64,000 bases of DNA. It comes from Bog-950 sp046329535. GTDB taxonomy: Bacteria > Bacteroidota > Bacteroidia > Chitinophagales > LD1. A program made the translations under genes and the position numbers. The notes below the pieces were generated by a model. It saw only the letters and a list, made by a program, of their open reading frames with translations. It had not been told where the DNA came from and searched no databases. The number at the start of each line of letters is the position of its first letter. The first letter of the stretch is position 1. Shown here piece by piece: positions 62,188 through 64,000 of the stretch. The stretch covers positions 248,001 to 312,000 of the forward strand of contig JAXLUN010000005.1 in the NCBI GenBank assembly GCA_046329535.1. Direction: 5' to 3'.

Positions 62188-62449
62188 GGGGTATTGTTTA
62201 ATGTAGCTAAAGTAATAAAAGTATCTCAGGTAGAATCAGCCATAAGGCAAACGGAATCACTCCACTTGTAGTAATTGATATCTCTGCCTAGGTATTGGAA
62301 ATCTATTCTCCTCCACTTCAAGTCGGTAGAGACAAACAGACTAAAAAGTGATAAGAACTAAGCGTCAATTTTGAACCAGCGATTTAAACATGACCGCCTA
62401 GGTGCTGCGCATTCTTACCATCAAATGCACCAATCCCCAAACTAAGCCT

Positions 62450-62457
62450 TACCTTTG
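62450..62457 (+). promoter_or_regulatory. -7 element before the copper ATPase
   Basis: TACCTTTG matches TAnnTTTG. Its distance to the first ATG (62466) is only eight bases, which would leave almost no leader; the ATG at 62478 fits better. No -33 element at 19-20 bases is clear. Confidence 0.4.
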
Positions 62458-62465
62458 CATTGATT

Positions 62466-64000
62466 ATGACTCATCATATGCAACGTACTTTTCCTGTGTT
62501 TGGAATGACTTGCGCCAGTTGCGCTTTGAGTATAGAAAGTATGCTTCGTGCACAGCAAGGTGTAGTTAAAGCTAATGTAAACATCGCGGATAATACGGCA
62601 ACTATGGAGTATACTGCCGCTGCCAAGTTGGAAGATATTCAGCGGGCAATTCAATCTATCGGTTATAATTTAGATATTGATGAACATCGCTCTCCCGAAG
62701 ATGTAGAAGCTGAACGCCACCGCTCGATTATGAAGCTTCAGCGTAATATGATTCTGGCCTTTATACTAACATGGCCGGTGTTTGTATTGGGCATGTTCTT
62801 TCACCACAATCAAAATGGTCGATATGTTTCAATGATACTTAGTGCCGCTGTGGTTTTTTACCTTGGTCGGCAGTTTTTCATTATGGCCTTTAAACAAGCC
62901 CGACATGGCCAAATGAATATGGATACGCTGGTATCTCTAAGTACGGGTGTTTCGTTTTTATTCAGCGCCTTTAATACAATTTTTCCGCAGGTTTTACAGA
63001 GTAAAGGCTTACACCCGGACGTATATTTTGAAAGTGCTGCTGTTATAACCTCTTTCATCTTGTTAGGTAAGTATCTCGAAGAACGAGCCAAGGGGAACAC
63101 CTCATCAGCCATTCAAATGCTCATTGGTCTTCAACCCCAAACAGTTACTCTGTTGCAAAGCAACACTGAAACACAGGTAAAAATTGAAGAGGTGAAGCAG
63201 AATGATCTGTTACGTATTAAGCCGGGAGAAAAAATTGCCGTAGATGGGCAGGTAACAGAGGGTCAAAGCTATATAGATGAAAGTATGATATCCGGTGAGC
63301 CTTTACCGGTTCAGAAGCTACCAACAGCCAAAGTATATGCAGGCACTATTAATCAGAACGGCACCTTGGTTATTAGAGCTGAAAAGTTGGGTAAAGACAC
63401 TATGCTGGGGCAGATTATACGTACTATACAGCAGGCACAAGGGAGCAAAGCCCCTGTGCAACGCGTAGTAGATAAAGTAGCTTCTGTTTTTGTGCCAACG
63501 GTTGTTTTTGTTTCATTACTCACTTTTATTATTTGGCTGTCAGCAGGAGGTTCCTCCTATCTTTTGCATGGATTTATATCGGCTGTTAGTGTGTTGGTCA
63601 TTGCCTGTCCCTGTGCATTGGGTTTGGCAACGCCTACGGCTATTATGGTTGGTGTAGGCAAAGGAGCACAAAACGGCATTCTGATTCGAAATGTAGAAGC
63701 ACTTGAAAATGCGAAACACGTTAATGTGATACTACTCGATAAAACAGGTACCATTACACAAGGTAAACCTGAAGTTACCGATTTTATCTGGCTGAATAAG
63801 GACTACGAAAGCCGTATTACATTTCTTTCTGCGATAGAGAAACGCTCGGAGCACCCATTAGCCGATGCGGTAGTAAAATATCTGAGTGTAAAAGATGATT
63901 TGGTTACGCTTTCGTCCTTTGAATCAATCACCGGGAAAGGAGTAACTGCATCAGTGAATGGGAAGCAATATCGGGTTGGTAGTGAAAAATGGATGAAAGA
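62466..64000 (+). CDS. copA: Copper-translocating P-type ATPase (5' part, cut by window end)
   Basis: 511 complete codons from the ATG at 62466; the next in-frame ATG at 62478 is a good alternative because of the promoter position. An N-terminal heavy-metal domain has GMTCASC. Membrane segments and an actuator domain follow (SGEPLPVQK). The ion site CPCALG lies in the sixth membrane segment, typical of Cu(I)-type P1B pumps, followed by the phosphorylation motif DKTGT and the SEHPLADAVV nucleotide-binding His-Pro pair. Exports copper from the cytoplasm. The C-terminal hinge (GDGxND) lies outside the window. No copper regulator is adjacent. Confidence 0.95.
   Translation, partial: MTHHMQRTFPVFGMTCASCALSIESMLRAQQGVVKANVNIADNTATMEYTAAAKLEDIQRAIQSIGYNLDIDEHRSPEDVEAERHRSIMKLQRNMILAFILTWPVFVLGMFFHHNQNGRYVSMILSAAVVFYLGRQFFIMAFKQARHGQMNMDTLVSLSTGVSFLFSAFNTIFPQVLQSKGLHPDVYFESAAVITSFILLGKYLEERAKGNTSSAIQMLIGLQPQTVTLLQSNTETQVKIEEVKQNDLLRIKPGEKIAVDGQVTEGQSYIDESMISGEPLPVQKLPTAKVYAGTINQNGTLVIRAEKLGKDTMLGQIIRTIQQAQGSKAPVQRVVDKVASVFVPTVVFVSLLTFIIWLSAGGSSYLLHGFISAVSVLVIACPCALGLATPTAIMVGVGKGAQNGILIRNVEALENAKHVNVILLDKTGTITQGKPEVTDFIWLNKDYESRITFLSAIEKRSEHPLADAVVKYLSVKDDLVTLSSFESITGKGVTASVNGKQYRVGSEKWMK

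Noticed and set aside
1..64000. tRNA or rRNA genes
   Set aside because: No cloverleaf with a T-loop GTTCRANNC pattern and no ribosomal RNA-like stretch was noticed when reading both strands; a covariance search would be needed to be certain.

Overview
The window comes from a member of the Bacteroidota, probably a free-living or environmental relative of the Chitinophagales or Sphingobacteriia (class-level placement is tentative). The evidence is an ExbB-ExbD-ExbD-TonB operon with a second TonB, five proteins ending in a type A Por/T9SS sorting domain and one ending in a gliding-motility (type B) domain, lipid A and DAP-type peptidoglycan genes, and promoters carrying the Bacteroidota -7 element TAnnTTTG, often as TACCTTTG.

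Layout. 1-169: the 3' end of an unrecognised gene. 419-7311: Ton energy transduction and associated genes (exbB, two exbD, tonB, a small membrane protein, a PstS-like lipoprotein, a TPR protein, a second tonB). 7378-15223: T9SS-exported PKD and adhesin-like proteins around a helical-repeat protein. 15339-34503: mostly single housekeeping or surface genes: HD hydrolase, two PhoD-like phosphatases, M28 peptidase, histidine-degradation fusion enzyme, MazG, a very large orphan sensor kinase, a TonB-dependent receptor, a secreted M43 metalloprotease, an EEP-family hydrolase, HtrA and DapF. 34524-40653: envelope genes (GtrA, CDP-alcohol transferase-like, LpxB, SurE, a GT-C/TPR protein) and DHFR. 40670-50185: a three-gene minus-strand cluster for a 1913-residue secreted protein, a fibronectin-III protein and an outer-membrane barrel. 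50186-54067: an accessory island with a 42-bp palindromic tandem repeat, a ParB-domain protein translationally coupled to a D12-class adenine methyltransferase, a 34-codon ORF overlapping its stop, and a zinc-ribbon/HhH protein. 54303-61438: two more T9SS cargo proteins and a coiled-coil protein. 61828-64000: a small low-complexity secreted protein and the 5' part of a copper P-type ATPase cut by the window end.

How the genes work together. The Ton genes would power the TonB-dependent receptor and other importers. The T9SS machinery itself is not here, only its cargo. The PstS-like protein, PhoD-like enzymes and the EEP hydrolase could all act on phosphorus compounds, but nothing in the sequence shows co-regulation.

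The best candidates for something undescribed are the repeat/ParB/methyltransferase island (50.6-53.7 kb) and the three-gene surface cluster (40.7-50.2 kb). Both proposals rest on reading the sequence alone and are inference beyond the family assignments.
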